From positions 459,243-523,242 of the forward strand of contig NZ_FWYD01000003.1 in NCBI RefSeq assembly GCF_900176485.1: DNA of 64,000 bases. Reading direction: 5' to 3'. A program made the position numbers and the translations under genes. Positions 20,653 to 29,708 of this stretch are shown here, piece after piece. The first letter of the stretch is position 1, and every line of letters begins with the position of its first letter. This DNA comes from Primorskyibacter flagellatus (lineage in GTDB: Bacteria; Pseudomonadota; Alphaproteobacteria; Rhodobacterales; Rhodobacteraceae). The notes beneath the pieces are model-generated. The model searched no databases, had not been told where the DNA came from, and saw only the letters and a list, made by a program, of their open reading frames with translations.

Positions 20653-21042
20653 ATGGCACGCGATACCCGTCGTACGAAGAAGAAGGTTTCCAAGAACATC
20701 GCCACTGGCGTTGCGCATGTAAACTCTTCCTTCAACAACACCAAGATCCTGATTTCTGACGTTCAGGGCAACGCAATTTCCTGGTCCTCGGCCGGCACAT
20801 GCGGCTTCAAAGGCTCGCGGAAATCGACGCCCTATGCCGCTCAGATGGCCGCTGAAGATGCGGGCAAGAAGGCTCAGGAGCATGGCGTGAAAACGCTGGA
20901 AGTCGAGGTCCAGGGCCCCGGTGGCGGTCGCGAATCCGCACTGCGCGCTCTGGCCGCGGTTGGCTTCAACATCACCTCTATCCGTGATGTGACCCCGATG
21001 GCGCATAACGGCTGCCGCCCGCCAAAGCGCCGCCGCGTTTGA
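20653..21042 (+). CDS. rpsK: 30S ribosomal protein S11
   Basis: A 129-residue S11 of the 30S platform, involved in mRNA/tRNA selection in the P and E sites. It has [19 protein letters not shown] and the C-terminal [10 protein letters not shown]. It lies 15 bp after rpsM with a GGGAGATC site upstream. Confidence 0.98.
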   Translation: MARDTRRTKKKVSKNIATGVAHVNSSFNNTKILISDVQGNAISWSSAGTCGFKGSRKSTPYAAQMAAEDAGKKAQEHGVKTLEVEVQGPGGGRESALRALAAVGFNITSIRDVTPMAHNGCRPPKRRRV

Positions 21043-21154
21043 TCTAGATTACTCATTACCGGGGCCTTGCCAGGTGCAGGGCCCCGTGTCGTCGTTAGAA
21101 ACCTCGGGCGTTTGCCTTTTAGGACATGGAAGGCAGACAAGAATGGAGGGACGC

Positions 21155-22171
21155 ATGATCCACAAGAACTGGGCTGAGCTGATCAAGCCCACACAACTGG
21201 ACGTAAAACCGGGCAATGACCCGATGCGCCAGGCAACTGTTGTGGCCGAACCGCTGGAACGCGGCTTTGGCCTGACGCTGGGCAATGCTCTGCGCCGTGT
21301 GTTGATGTCGTCGCTTCAGGGCGCCGCGATCACCTCCGTGCAGATCGACAACGTATTGCATGAATTCTCGTCCGTCGCCGGTGTGCGCGAAGACGTGACC
21401 GACATCGTGCTGAACCTCAAGGGCGTGTCCCTGCGGATGGAAGTCGAAGGGCCCAAGCGGCTTTCGATCAATGCCAAAGGGCCGGGCGTTGTCACCGCTG
21501 CTGATATTTCGGACAGCGCAGGCATCGAGGTTCTGAACAAGGAGCATGTGATCTGTCATCTCGATGACGGTGCGGACCTGTTCATGGAACTGACCGTGAA
21601 CACGGGCAAAGGCTATGTCGCTGCCGACAAGAACAAGCCCGAAGATGCTCCCATTGGCCTGATCCCGATCGACGCGATCTATTCGCCAGTCAAGAAGGTC
21701 AGCTATGACGTTCAGCCGACCCGTGAAGGCCAGGTGCTGGACTATGACAAACTGACGATGAAGATCGAAACCGATGGATCAATTCCGCCGGATGACGCCG
21801 TGGCCTTTGCTGCGCGCATCGTTCAGGATCAGCTGTCGATATTCGTGAACTTCGACGAGCCGGAATCGGCAAATCGTCAGGACGAAGACGACGGGTTGGA
21901 ATTCAACCCGCTGCTCCTCAAGAAGGTGGACGAGCTGGAGCTTTCCGTCCGTTCGGCCAACTGCCTGAAGAACGACAATATCGTGTATATTGGCGATCTG
22001 ATCCAGAAGACCGAGGCAGAGATGCTGCGTACCCCGAACTTCGGTCGCAAGTCCTTGAACGAGATCAAGGAAGTGCTGTCGGGCATGGGGCTGCACCTTG
22101 GCATGGATGTTGAGGATTGGCCGCCGGACAATATCGAAGACCTGGCGAAAAAGCTGGAAGATTCGTTCTGA
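21155..22171 (+). CDS. rpoA: RNA polymerase alpha subunit
   Basis: A 338-residue alpha subunit. The N-terminal assembly domain has [20 protein letters not shown] near residues 28-47; the C-terminal domain has [16 protein letters not shown] and binds UP elements and activators. The ATG at 21155 gives [14 protein letters not shown], the usual alphaproteobacterial start, with AATGGAGGGACGC upstream. It lies 112 bp after rpsK. Confidence 0.98.
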   Translation: MIHKNWAELIKPTQLDVKPGNDPMRQATVVAEPLERGFGLTLGNALRRVLMSSLQGAAITSVQIDNVLHEFSSVAGVREDVTDIVLNLKGVSLRMEVEGPKRLSINAKGPGVVTAADISDSAGIEVLNKEHVICHLDDGADLFMELTVNTGKGYVAADKNKPEDAPIGLIPIDAIYSPVKKVSYDVQPTREGQVLDYDKLTMKIETDGSIPPDDAVAFAARIVQDQLSIFVNFDEPESANRQDEDDGLEFNPLLLKKVDELELSVRSANCLKNDNIVYIGDLIQKTEAEMLRTPNFGRKSLNEIKEVLSGMGLHLGMDVEDWPPDNIEDLAKKLEDSF

Positions 22172-22180
22172 GAAATACCT

Positions 22181-22235
22181 GTCCCGGGCTTGACCCGGGA
22201 CCTGTTGCCCAGAGGCCCCGGATCAAGTCCGGGGC
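22181..22235. repeat. Paired palindromic repeats (family R) between rpoA and rplQ
   Basis: Copies at 22181-22201 (GTCCCGGG/CCCGGGAC arms) and 22215-22235 (GCCCCGGA/TCCGGGGC arms) lie 13 bp apart and in opposite sense, the same arrangement as after rplP. Confidence 0.7.
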
Positions 22236-22340
22236 GGGTAGGGTAAACATCCGGGCAGGTGCCCCAAGGAGAGTTCCTGACACGCATCAGGAGCCGGACA
22301 AAGCAAAACCGCTCGTAGAGAGCAATTAGGAGAAAAGAAC

Positions 22341-22751
22341 ATGCGTCACGCAAGAGGTTACCGCCGCCTGAACCGCACCCATGAGCACCGCAAGGCGCTG
22401 TGGGCAAACATGGCCGGCTCGCTCATTGAGCATGAGCAGATCAAGACGACCCTTCCGAAAGCCAAGGAACTGCGTCCGATCGTCGAAAAGCTGATCACGC
22501 TCGGCAAGCGCGGCGATCTGCATGCACGTCGTCTGGCAGCATCGCAGCTCAAGCAGGACATCCACGTTGCAAAGCTGTTCGACGTGCTCGGCCCGCGCTT
22601 TGCGGACCGGAAGGGTGGCTACATCCGGATCATGAAGGCGGGATTCCGCTATGGTGACATGGCCCCGATGGCGATCATCGAATTTGTCGACCGTGACGTC
22701 GACGCCAAAGGCGCGGCTGACAAGGCCCGTCTGGAAGCTGCTGAAGAGTAA
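22341..22751 (+). CDS. rplQ: 50S ribosomal protein L17
   Basis: A 136-residue L17 at the tunnel exit. It begins [20 protein letters not shown] and has [18 protein letters not shown] in the middle; both are signatures. An AGGAGAAAAG site precedes the ATG. It is the last gene of the ribosomal supercluster and is followed by a strong terminator. Confidence 0.98.
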   Translation: MRHARGYRRLNRTHEHRKALWANMAGSLIEHEQIKTTLPKAKELRPIVEKLITLGKRGDLHARRLAASQLKQDIHVAKLFDVLGPRFADRKGGYIRIMKAGFRYGDMAPMAIIEFVDRDVDAKGAADKARLEAAEE

Positions 22752-22775
22752 GCAGTTCTTCGAAAGAACGATTTC

Positions 22776-22803
22776 AAAGCCCGCTTCGGCGGGCTTTTAT
22801 TTT
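22776..22803 (+). terminator. Intrinsic terminator after rplQ
   Basis: AAAGCCCGC (22776-22784) and GCGGGCTTT (22789-22797) form a nine-pair stem on a TTCG tetraloop, followed by a T-rich tail. It closes the ribosomal cluster. Confidence 0.85.
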
Positions 22804-23066
22804 GCGCGGACCAGACTGCGTGTTTTGCGATGCAGGACGCGCGGGTAAGGCACTCTGGGAACCACCTGCTCGTATTCCCAATCAAGGATTTGATGTAGCC
22901 CCTGAAATCGGGCAATCCGGGTGATGTTCCGCGAGCACGGCATCTGCAATCAGAGCACCAGAAAAGCGTCAAACCCTTTGTAAAGCTGCCCGTCCTTGGT
23001 CTCATGCAGCCACCGCGTCGCGGCTGCCTTGTCCCAAGGCTTGCATCGCGGGGCGCGCGCAGACAT
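22797..23066 (-). pseudogene. Decayed DUF393 (thiol-disulfide oxidoreductase DCC-like) gene, C-terminal half
   Basis: On the minus strand one frame reads KAAATRWLHETKDGQLY, then GFDAFLVL, a TGA stop at 22950-22952, then 50 further residues (including RIARFQGLHQILDWEYE) to a TAA at 22797-22799. From memory this follows the second half of Rhodobacteraceae DUF393 proteins, where a Trp occupies the place of the TGA, a one-base TGG-to-TGA change. The N-terminal half with the CxxC site is absent: the frame runs into the rarA start region. The end overlaps the rplQ terminator. The rest of the 372-bp gap between rplQ and rarA holds nothing else I recognise. Confidence 0.5.
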
Positions 23067-23123
23067 ATGCTGTGTCAGCCCGTAATGTGCGGTGCGCCCA
23101 CTACGCCAGCAGGATAGGGACGG

Positions 23124-24437
23124 ATGGCCGACCTTTTCGACAGCTCCCCGAGTGTAGCCGCCGATAGCGGCCCGCGCCCATTGGCCGACAGGCTGCGGCC
23201 ACAGTCGCTGGGTGATGTCATCGGCCAAGAGCAGGTGCTTGGACCGGAGGCGCCTTTGGGTGTCATGCTGGCGTCTGGTACACTGTCGTCGTTGATCTTC
23301 TGGGGGCCGCCGGGTGTTGGGAAAACCACGATAGCGCGTCTTCTGGCGGGCGAGACGGACCTGCACTTTGTCCAGATCAGCGCGATTTTCTCTGGCGTTG
23401 CGGATCTGAAGAAGGTTTTCGAAGCCGCCAAACATCGCCGGGCGAATGGGCAGGGCACCTTGTTGTTCGTTGACGAGATCCACCGTTTCAACAAGGCGCA
23501 GCAGGACGGGTTCCTGCCGCATATGGAGGACGGCACGATACTGCTTGTCGGCGCGACGACGGAGAACCCCTCATTCGAACTGAATGCAGCCTTGATGTCC
23601 CGCAGCCAAGTGCTTGTTCTGCAACGCCTATCGCTTGCCGATCTGGAGCGTTTGGCGCAGCGCGCGGAGCAAGAGGTAAGCCGGGCACTGCCGTTGAGCG
23701 GCGAAGCGCGAGAACAACTGTTGGAGATGGCCGATGGCGACGGGCGAGCGCTGCTGAATCTTGTTGAACAGATCATGGCGTGGAAGGTCGAAAAACCGCT
23801 TGATACCAAGAGCTTGAGCGAGCGTTTGATGCGCCGTGCGGCGCAATATGACAAGTCCGGCGATGCGCATTACAACCTGATTTCGGCGCTTCACAAATCT
23901 GTCAGGGGATCAGACCCCGATGCTGCACTGTATTGGTTCGCACGGATGCTGGAAGGGGGCGAGGATCCACGCTATCTGGCGCGGCGGATCACCCGGATGG
24001 CGGTTGAGGATATTGGGTTGGCGGACCCGCAGGCGCAGTCCATCTGTCTGGAATCGTGGGAGATTTTTGAACGTCTTGGCAGTCCCGAAGGCGAGTTGGC
24101 GATCGCGCAGGCGCTGGTCTATCTGGCGCTTGCCCCGAAATCCAACGCTGTCTACACCGCCTACAAGGCCGCGCGGAAGGCAGCCGCCAAGACGGGCAGC
24201 GAACCGCCCCCCAAACATATCCTGAACGCGCCGACAAAGTTTATGAAGTCAGAGGGTTACGGCGACGGCTATGCCTATGATCACGATCAGGAAGACGGGT
24301 TTTCCGGGCAGGATTACTTTCCCGAGACCATGGGCCGGACAGAGTTCTATGCCCCTGTCGAGCGCGGTTTTGAACGCGATCTGAAAAAACGGGTCGAGTA
24401 TTTTGCCAAGCTGCGCGCGCGGCGCAATCCGGGGTGA
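23124..24437 (+). CDS. rarA: Replication-associated recombination protein A (RarA/MgsA)
   Basis: A 437-residue AAA+ ATPase acting at stalled replication forks. The N-terminus is PLADRLRPQSLGDVIGQEQ; Walker A GPPGVGKTT lies near residue 59, Walker B LLFVDEIHRFNK near 113, and the sensor 1 region ILLVGATTENPSFE follows. The C-terminal MgsA tetramerisation domain has the typical ALYWFARMLEGGEDPRYLARR stretch (positions about 270-290). It is probably the first gene of a plus-strand run ending with the ATP12-like gene. Confidence 0.96.
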   Translation: MADLFDSSPSVAADSGPRPLADRLRPQSLGDVIGQEQVLGPEAPLGVMLASGTLSSLIFWGPPGVGKTTIARLLAGETDLHFVQISAIFSGVADLKKVFEAAKHRRANGQGTLLFVDEIHRFNKAQQDGFLPHMEDGTILLVGATTENPSFELNAALMSRSQVLVLQRLSLADLERLAQRAEQEVSRALPLSGEAREQLLEMADGDGRALLNLVEQIMAWKVEKPLDTKSLSERLMRRAAQYDKSGDAHYNLISALHKSVRGSDPDAALYWFARMLEGGEDPRYLARRITRMAVEDIGLADPQAQSICLESWEIFERLGSPEGELAIAQALVYLALAPKSNAVYTAYKAARKAAAKTGSEPPPKHILNAPTKFMKSEGYGDGYAYDHDQEDGFSGQDYFPETMGRTEFYAPVERGFERDLKKRVEYFAKLRARRNPG

Positions 24438-24546
24438 GGTTTGGGGCTTTTTGTGCCTTTTGCACGCTGAATAGGTACAAATCCCCTCGCGGCGTCAAAG
24501 CCGCTGTGCGCTTGACAATAGGGACGCCAGACGCGACAGGTCCGGC

Positions 24547-24927
24547 ATGATTTTCACCGTGCTTCAAGTTGCCCTTGGCGGGGCCATCGGCGCCAGCGCG
24601 CGCTTTCTGACCGGGGTCGGCGTGACGCGGGCCTTTGGGCAAACCAGCTTTCCTCTGGGCGTGCTCACCGTCAATATTCTGGGCTCTTTCATCATGGGCA
24701 TCTTTGTCGTCATGGCGGCCAACAAGGGGCTGACCCATTGGGGGCCGTTCGTGATGACCGGAATCCTTGGCGGCTTTACCACTTTTTCATCCTTTTCGTT
24801 GGAAACTGTCACCCTGATCGAACGGGGCGCATTCGGGCTGGCGGGGCTTTATGTGCTTTTGTCGGTCGGGTTGTCGGTTGGCGGTCTGACGCTGGGGATG
24901 CTTGCAACGCGCGGGGTCTTCGCATGA
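24547..24927 (+). CDS. crcB: Fluoride ion channel CrcB/Fluc
   Basis: A 126-residue four-helix membrane protein that as a dual-topology dimer exports fluoride. It contains GGAIGASARFLTG, NILGSFIMGI and GGFTTFSSFSLET, the conserved Asn and TTFSSF motifs of the Fluc pore. It lies 109 bp after rarA, and its stop overlaps the start of the pseudouridine synthase gene by 4 bp. No fluoride riboswitch is recognisable upstream. Confidence 0.95.
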   Translation: MIFTVLQVALGGAIGASARFLTGVGVTRAFGQTSFPLGVLTVNILGSFIMGIFVVMAANKGLTHWGPFVMTGILGGFTTFSSFSLETVTLIERGAFGLAGLYVLLSVGLSVGGLTLGMLATRGVFA

Positions 24928-25970
24928 GCCAGGTACAGAACGTCACCATCGGGCCGGACGACGCCGATCAGCGGCTGGACCGTTGGTTGCGGCGGATGTT
25001 CCCGCATGTGCAGCAAGGGCGCATCGAAAAGATGTGCCGCAAGGGGGAACTGCGCGTCGATGGCGGGCGGGTCAAGGCCAACACCCGCCTGAACGAAGGG
25101 CAGGTGGTGCGCATTCCGCCCATCCCGGCCGAGGATCACAAGCCCGCGCCGGTGCGGATGGATCTGCATCCCGCCGATGAAGAGATGATCCAGGGCACGG
25201 TCCTGTACCGCGATGACCATATCATCGCGATCAACAAGCCGCCGGGTCTGCCGACGCAGGGGGGCAGCGGGCAGGGGGTGCGCCATGTCGATGCGCTGTC
25301 TGCGGCGCTGACATTCGGGTATGACGAAAAGCCCCGGCTGGTGCACCGGCTGGACAAGGACACATCCGGCGTCCTGCTGCTGGCGCGGACGCGGCCAATG
25401 GCCAAAGCGCTGACAGAGGCGATGCGCCACCGCCTGACGCACAAGATCTACTGGGCGCTGGTGGCCGGTGTGCCCACGCCCTATCTGGGCGAGATCCGCT
25501 ACGGTCTGGTCAAGGCGCGCGGCCATGGCGCCAAGGGCGAAGGCGAAAAGATGCATTGTGTGCATCCGCACGAGATGAACGGAACCCCCGGCGCACAGCG
25601 GGCGCATACGCTGTATGCCACGCTCTACCGGGTGGCAGGGCGCGCGTCCTGGGTGGCGATGGAGCCGATCACCGGCCGGACGCATCAGCTTCGCGCGCAT
25701 ATGGCCGAGATCGGGCATCCGATCATCGGTGATGGAAAATATGGCGGGTCCGGGCAGGACAATCCCGGCGATGGCTGGGGTGCGCAACTGGGGGGTGTGA
25801 TTTCGAAGAAGCTGCACCTGCATGCGCGTTCGCTGAGTTTCGAGCATCCGGTGACGGGCAAGGACATCATGGTGACCGCGCCGCTGCCGCCGCATATGGC
25901 GCAAAGCTGGGATACATTTGGCTGGACCGAAGACCTGGCCGACAAAGACCCGTTCGAGAGCCTGCGATGA
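24924..25970 (+). CDS. RluA/RluC-family 23S rRNA pseudouridine synthase
   Basis: A 348-residue enzyme. An N-terminal S4-like RNA-binding domain (residues about 10-75) has DDADQRLDRWLRRMFPHV. The catalytic motif HRLDKDTSGVLLLAR near 145 contains the nucleophilic Asp (RLD). ITGRTHQLRAHMA near 255 is the third family motif. The S4 domain plus this architecture fits RluC, which modifies 23S rRNA; the target positions are inferred. The start overlaps crcB by 4 bp, and the end overlaps the next gene by 4 bp. Confidence 0.9.
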   Translation: MSQVQNVTIGPDDADQRLDRWLRRMFPHVQQGRIEKMCRKGELRVDGGRVKANTRLNEGQVVRIPPIPAEDHKPAPVRMDLHPADEEMIQGTVLYRDDHIIAINKPPGLPTQGGSGQGVRHVDALSAALTFGYDEKPRLVHRLDKDTSGVLLLARTRPMAKALTEAMRHRLTHKIYWALVAGVPTPYLGEIRYGLVKARGHGAKGEGEKMHCVHPHEMNGTPGAQRAHTLYATLYRVAGRASWVAMEPITGRTHQLRAHMAEIGHPIIGDGKYGGSGQDNPGDGWGAQLGGVISKKLHLHARSLSFEHPVTGKDIMVTAPLPPHMAQSWDTFGWTEDLADKDPFESLR

Positions 25971-26647
25971 GTGACGCACCAAAACTGATCGTCTTTGATG
26001 TCGATGGCACGCTTGTAGACAGTCAGGCGGATATTGTCGCCTCGATGGGCGCGGCCTTTGCCGATGCGGGGCAGCCTGCGCCTGCGCGCACGGATGTGCT
26101 GGGCATTATCGGCCTGTCGTTGGACCAGGCGATCGGCAAGCTGGCACCGCAGGTGGATGCCGAAGTGCTTTCGCGCATGGTCGCCGCCTACAAGGATGCC
26201 TATGTGGCGCTGCGCGCGCGCGACGGGGCAGAGTCGACCTCGCCGCTTTATCCCGGTGTGCGCGCCATGCTGGAGAGGCTGAAGGCGCGTGATGACGTGT
26301 TGCTGGGCGTGGCAACGGGCAAGTCGCGGCGCGGGCTGGATGCGCTGCTGGAAGGCCACGGGCTGACCGGCTTTTTCGTGACCGAACAAGTGTCGGATTT
26401 TCACCCGTCCAAGCCGCATCCGTCGATGCTGGAGACCTGTCTGGACGAGACCGGCGCGTTGGCCAGCGAGGCGGCGATGATCGGGGACACGTCCTACGAC
26501 ATGGATATGGCGCGGGCCGCGAAGTTTGGCGCTGTGGGTGTCAGCTGGGGCTATCACCCGGTGTCGCGGTTGCAGGCGGATGTGGTGATCGACACGATTG
26601 AAGACCTGCCCGGCGCGCTGGGGCGGATCTGGAAGGGCTGGGCATGA
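25967..26647 (+). CDS. HAD-IA hydrolase, phosphoglycolate phosphatase-like
   Basis: A 226-residue protein with the HAD motif I FDVDGTLVDS (nucleophile Asp11, Asp13), motif II GVATGKSRR, and motif III/IV around MIGDTSYDMDMARAA. The cap is of the helical type. The substrate could be phosphoglycolate or another small phosphate ester; the sequence does not decide this. It overlaps both neighbours by 4 bp. Confidence 0.85.
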   Translation: MSDAPKLIVFDVDGTLVDSQADIVASMGAAFADAGQPAPARTDVLGIIGLSLDQAIGKLAPQVDAEVLSRMVAAYKDAYVALRARDGAESTSPLYPGVRAMLERLKARDDVLLGVATGKSRRGLDALLEGHGLTGFFVTEQVSDFHPSKPHPSMLETCLDETGALASEAAMIGDTSYDMDMARAAKFGAVGVSWGYHPVSRLQADVVIDTIEDLPGALGRIWKGWA

Positions 26648-27360
26648 GTTTCGGGGCGGCAAAGCGGTTCTGGAAAGAGGCGCAGGTGGTCGAGGCCGAT
26701 GGCGGATATTCCGTGGCGCTGGACGGGCGTGCGGTGAAGACGCCCGCCAAGAAAGCACTGGTGGTGCCAACGCGGGCGCTGGCCCAGGCCGTTGCGGCGG
26801 AATGGGACGCGCAGGAAGACCGGGTCAACCCGCTGACAATGCCCGTCACGCGCGGCGCGAATGCGGCAATCGACAAGGTTGCGGTGCAGTTCGACGAGGT
26901 TGCAACGATGCTGCTGGCCTACGGGGACGCCGATTTGCTGTGCTACCGCGCCGACAGCCCCGACGGATTGGTTGCCCGGCAGGCGCAGGGCTGGGATCCG
27001 TTGCTGGACTGGGCCGATGCGCGCTTTGGTGCCCGGTTGGCACCGCGGACCGGCGTGATGCATGCGGCGCAGGACCCAAAGGCGCTGGCCGCGCTGGAGG
27101 ATCCGGTGCGCCGCATGACGCCTTTCGAGCTCGCAGCGTTTCACGATCTTGTGTCGATTTCGGGGTCCTTGGTGCTTGCATTGGCGGTGTCAGAAGCGCA
27201 CCTGAAGGCCGAAACCGCATGGGATCTGTCGCGGATCGACGAGACCTGGCAAGAAGAACAATGGGGCGTGGATGACGAAGCTGCGCGTTTGGCTGCGCGA
27301 AAGCGCGGCGATTTCCTTCAGGCCAAGGTATTTCTGGACTTGTGTCGGCGCGGGCCATGA
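26644..27360 (+). CDS. ATP12-family ATP synthase F1 assembly chaperone
   Basis: A 238-residue protein. KRFWKEAQVVEADGGYSVALDGR at the start (residues 6-28), the RAVKTPAKKALVVPTRALA segment and EWDAQEDRVNPLTMPVTR are features of the ATP12 family, which in mitochondria binds the F1 alpha subunit during assembly. A similar role in alphaproteobacteria is inferred. It is last in the crcB-rluC-HAD run and overlaps the HAD gene by 4 bp. Confidence 0.85.
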   Translation: MSFGAAKRFWKEAQVVEADGGYSVALDGRAVKTPAKKALVVPTRALAQAVAAEWDAQEDRVNPLTMPVTRGANAAIDKVAVQFDEVATMLLAYGDADLLCYRADSPDGLVARQAQGWDPLLDWADARFGARLAPRTGVMHAAQDPKALAALEDPVRRMTPFELAAFHDLVSISGSLVLALAVSEAHLKAETAWDLSRIDETWQEEQWGVDDEAARLAARKRGDFLQAKVFLDLCRRGP

Positions 27361-27563
27361 CAGCGGTCTTGAGGCAGAGAGCTTGACGCAAGGCAAACCG
27401 CAAGGCGCGGGAATTCGAAGAGAGTTGTCTTGACGTTACATGCAGATTTCGCCCAAACTCCTGCGCATTGGGCGTGAAATTTCGACGTTCTTGACAAGTG
27501 GTCGGCGGTGGGGGAACGCAGGCCATGCGCCGCGATAGGATTTGAGTACTGGAAGGGGTGACG

Positions 27564-28580
27564 ATGAAGGGGACCGCATTGCTTGGTGCGCTTGGCGTGG
27601 CCGGCCTGACGGTTGGCGGCGCGGCGGCTGGCACGCTTGACGATGTCAAGGCGCGCGGCATGCTGAACTGTGGCGTGTCCGAGGGCATGGTCGGCTTTGC
27701 GGCCGCCGATGTGAATGACCACTGGGACGGTTTCGATGTCGGCATGTGCCGCGCACTTGCCGCTGCGGTTCTTGGCGATCCGTCGGCGGTGAACTTCGTG
27801 CCCACCACGAACAAGATCCGCTTTACCGCCTTGGCATCGGGGCAGATCGACGTCCTGGCCCGCAACACCACCTGGACGTTTTCGCGCGACGTCAACCAGC
27901 AGTTCGATTTCGTCGGGATCAACTATTATGACGGCCAGGGCTTTCTGGTCCCCAAGGAACTTGGCGTCTCTTCGGCAAAAGAGTTGAACGGCAAGGCCAT
28001 CTGCGTGCAGGTCGGCTCTACGGCCGAGCTTAATCTTGCGGATTATTTCCGCAAGAACAACATGGAATATACGACCGTTCCGATTGACACGGTGGCCGAT
28101 GCACAGGATCGCTATCTGGCGGGTGAATGCAATGTCTACACCACCGATGCGTCCGGATTGGCCGCAACCCGTGCGACATTCCAGAACCCCAAGGACCATG
28201 TGGTCCTGCCCGAGATCATCTCGAAGGAACCGCTGGGCCCGTTGGTGCGCCATGGCGATAACGAGTGGGGCGACATCGTGCGCTGGACGCTGAATGCGCT
28301 GATCGCGGCGGAAGAATACGGCGTCACCTCGGCGAATGTCGACGAGTTGTCCGGCGTGACCGACAACCCTGAAATCAAGCGTCTTCTTGGCACATCCGGA
28401 TCGCTGGGCGAGATGCTGGGCCTCAGCCCCGACTGGGCGAAACGCGCCATCATGGCCGGCGGGAATTATGGCGAATTGTTCGAAAAGAATATCGGTCAGA
28501 ACACGCCGGTCGGCCTGTCGCGCGGGCTGAACGCGCAATGGATCGACGGCGGATTGCTCTACGCGCCGCCGTTTCGTTAA
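27564..28580 (+). CDS. General L-amino acid ABC transporter substrate-binding protein (AapJ/BztA type)
   Basis: About 338 residues with a signal peptide (MKGTALLGALGVAGLTVGGA, cleaved near AAAG). The mature protein opens TLDDVKARGMLNCGVSEG, has FDVGMCRALAAAVLGD and RFTALASGQIDVLARNTTWT, and ends in the GGLLYAPP-type tail, all typical of the polar amino-acid binding family that feeds AapQMP/BztBCD permeases. The ATG at 27564 follows GGAAGGGG. No permease or ATPase genes follow in the window, which is unusual. Confidence 0.9.
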   Translation: MKGTALLGALGVAGLTVGGAAAGTLDDVKARGMLNCGVSEGMVGFAAADVNDHWDGFDVGMCRALAAAVLGDPSAVNFVPTTNKIRFTALASGQIDVLARNTTWTFSRDVNQQFDFVGINYYDGQGFLVPKELGVSSAKELNGKAICVQVGSTAELNLADYFRKNNMEYTTVPIDTVADAQDRYLAGECNVYTTDASGLAATRATFQNPKDHVVLPEIISKEPLGPLVRHGDNEWGDIVRWTLNALIAAEEYGVTSANVDELSGVTDNPEIKRLLGTSGSLGEMLGLSPDWAKRAIMAGGNYGELFEKNIGQNTPVGLSRGLNAQWIDGGLLYAPPFR

Positions 28581-28740
28581 GCGGCGGTTCAGCGGGGCCG
28601 TCGAGGCGTCGTGACGGTGCCGCTGTGAGCACTTCCTGCCGATCAACCGTCGTGGACTTGTGCGAACACCCCTGACGAACTCAAACGACGAAGTGCCAAT
28701 TAGCCCCGGTTCGCGTGCACCGACCCAGCCGGGATTCTTT

Positions 28741-29355
28741 TTACGACGGCTTGTCGTGTTCGATTGGCAAGGCTTCGTAGGCTTCGATTTGCCAACCGCC
28801 CTGATAGTTCTTCACCAAGCCGTCTTGCGGAAGGTCCATGCTGCCAATCGCAGCAACTTGACCCAAGCACCGGCTAAGGTGCGCACGCAAAACTTCCAGC
28901 GCGTCAAAGTAGGCTTCCCGAATGTCGGGCGGGCGGTAGAATTCCCCGAAACGGGGGTGCGGCGGCGCATCGTCAGACCTGTTAAGTAGTTCTTCGTAGG
29001 TAAGGAATTGCCGAATGCCTAGCGCCATGACGTCTACAAGCAGGTAAAGCGAACCGTCTTGTAGGTCGGCAAGTTCAACCTGCTTATCTACCAGAATGCC
29101 GCGTATCTCACGAAGCGAAATCAGCGCATTATCAATGCAGCCGTCGCAGCATTCCCAAGCAGAAAGCACGCGTCTGTCAGCGAGTCGAATGACAAGTTCC
29201 CGCGCAACCTGCCGTTCCTTGTCCTTCGGGTTCACCGCAATGCTGACGAAGGGAAGGTTCAAGGTTACGCCGCCAACATGCTTGGTGTAGCGTTGGCGGG
29301 CGCGGCCCAAAACTTCCGTCATGTCGAAGCGAAATGGTATCTTGCCGGTTCTCAT
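28741..29355 (-). CDS. Hypothetical protein next to the left att site
   Basis: A 204-residue protein that I do not recognise. It is soluble by appearance, with charged helical stretches, a short ECCDGC cysteine cluster near residue 68, and a C-terminal NYQGGWQIEAYEALPIEHD. No clear ribosome-binding site precedes the ATG at 29355, and an internal ATG at 29322 is possible. It lies between the amino-acid binding protein and the integrated element, outside the direct repeats, so it may be a remnant of an older insertion. Confidence 0.45.
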   Translation of the reverse strand: MRTGKIPFRFDMTEVLGRARQRYTKHVGGVTLNLPFVSIAVNPKDKERQVARELVIRLADRRVLSAWECCDGCIDNALISLREIRGILVDKQVELADLQDGSLYLLVDVMALGIRQFLTYEELLNRSDDAPPHPRFGEFYRPPDIREAYFDALEVLRAHLSRCLGQVAAIGSMDLPQDGLVKNYQGGWQIEAYEALPIEHDKPS

Positions 29356-29543
29356 GTCGTAGGCTTACTGCATTCGGCGAACAAACGCAGCCCACATAAA
29401 GAACCAAGTGCGACATGCGGTCACGCCTTCGTGAGCGTTTAGCGATGCTTTCGGGGGCCGTTTGGTGCCTTCAAATCCTTAGACAATGCTTACCCAGAGC
29501 GGACAGCTGGGGATCTTATCCAGTAAATCCAGCAACTCACAAG

Positions 29544-29564
29544 GAAAAGTGGCAGCCCGTAGGG
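29544..29564. repeat. Left attachment site (attL-like direct repeat)
   Basis: GAAAAG followed by TGGCAGCCCGTAGGG. The last 15 bp are identical to the tRNA-Glu 3' end at 36753-36767, and the six bases before differ at one position. It is in the same orientation as the right copy. Confidence 0.85.
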
Positions 29565-29652
29565 CCGCCATAGGTATTTCCGGCATTGTCCGCTACCTAC
29601 CGCATAAGCCTATAAAATAAAGAATATTTTCTCTTTCATCGTCCAGCATAAT

Positions 29653-29706
29653 CCGGCATATTCCTAGTTAATCCGCAGTAAGGTGGGGGATATGTTGGGG
29701 GATATG
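29653..29706. repeat. Left arm-type repeat flanking the att site
   Basis: A 54-bp block matching 36656-36709 at about 42 positions. Both contain CATATTCC, AATCCGC and then AAGGTGGGGGATAT followed by a second TGGGGGA. On the circularised element the two blocks would flank the att core as direct repeats, as integrase or AlpA binding arms do. Confidence 0.6.
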
Positions 29707-29708
29707 AT

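Larger units (their letters stand above)
29356..29708. other. Spacer with left attachment site and int upstream region
   Basis: No gene is seen in this 353-bp stretch. The left attachment repeat lies at 29544-29564. An AT-rich run follows (about 29600-29640), and then the arm-like repeat at 29653-29706 that ends just before the integrase start. Confidence 0.55.

Noticed and set aside
24512..24540. A promoter for crcB starting with TTGACA
   Set aside because: No acceptable -10 box lies at the right distance.
24438..24546. A fluoride riboswitch upstream of crcB
   Set aside because: The short gap lacks the conserved pseudoknot sequence I would expect.
29550..29564. A second tRNA-Glu gene at the left end
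   Set aside because: Only the 3' terminal 15 bp are present; it is the att duplicate.
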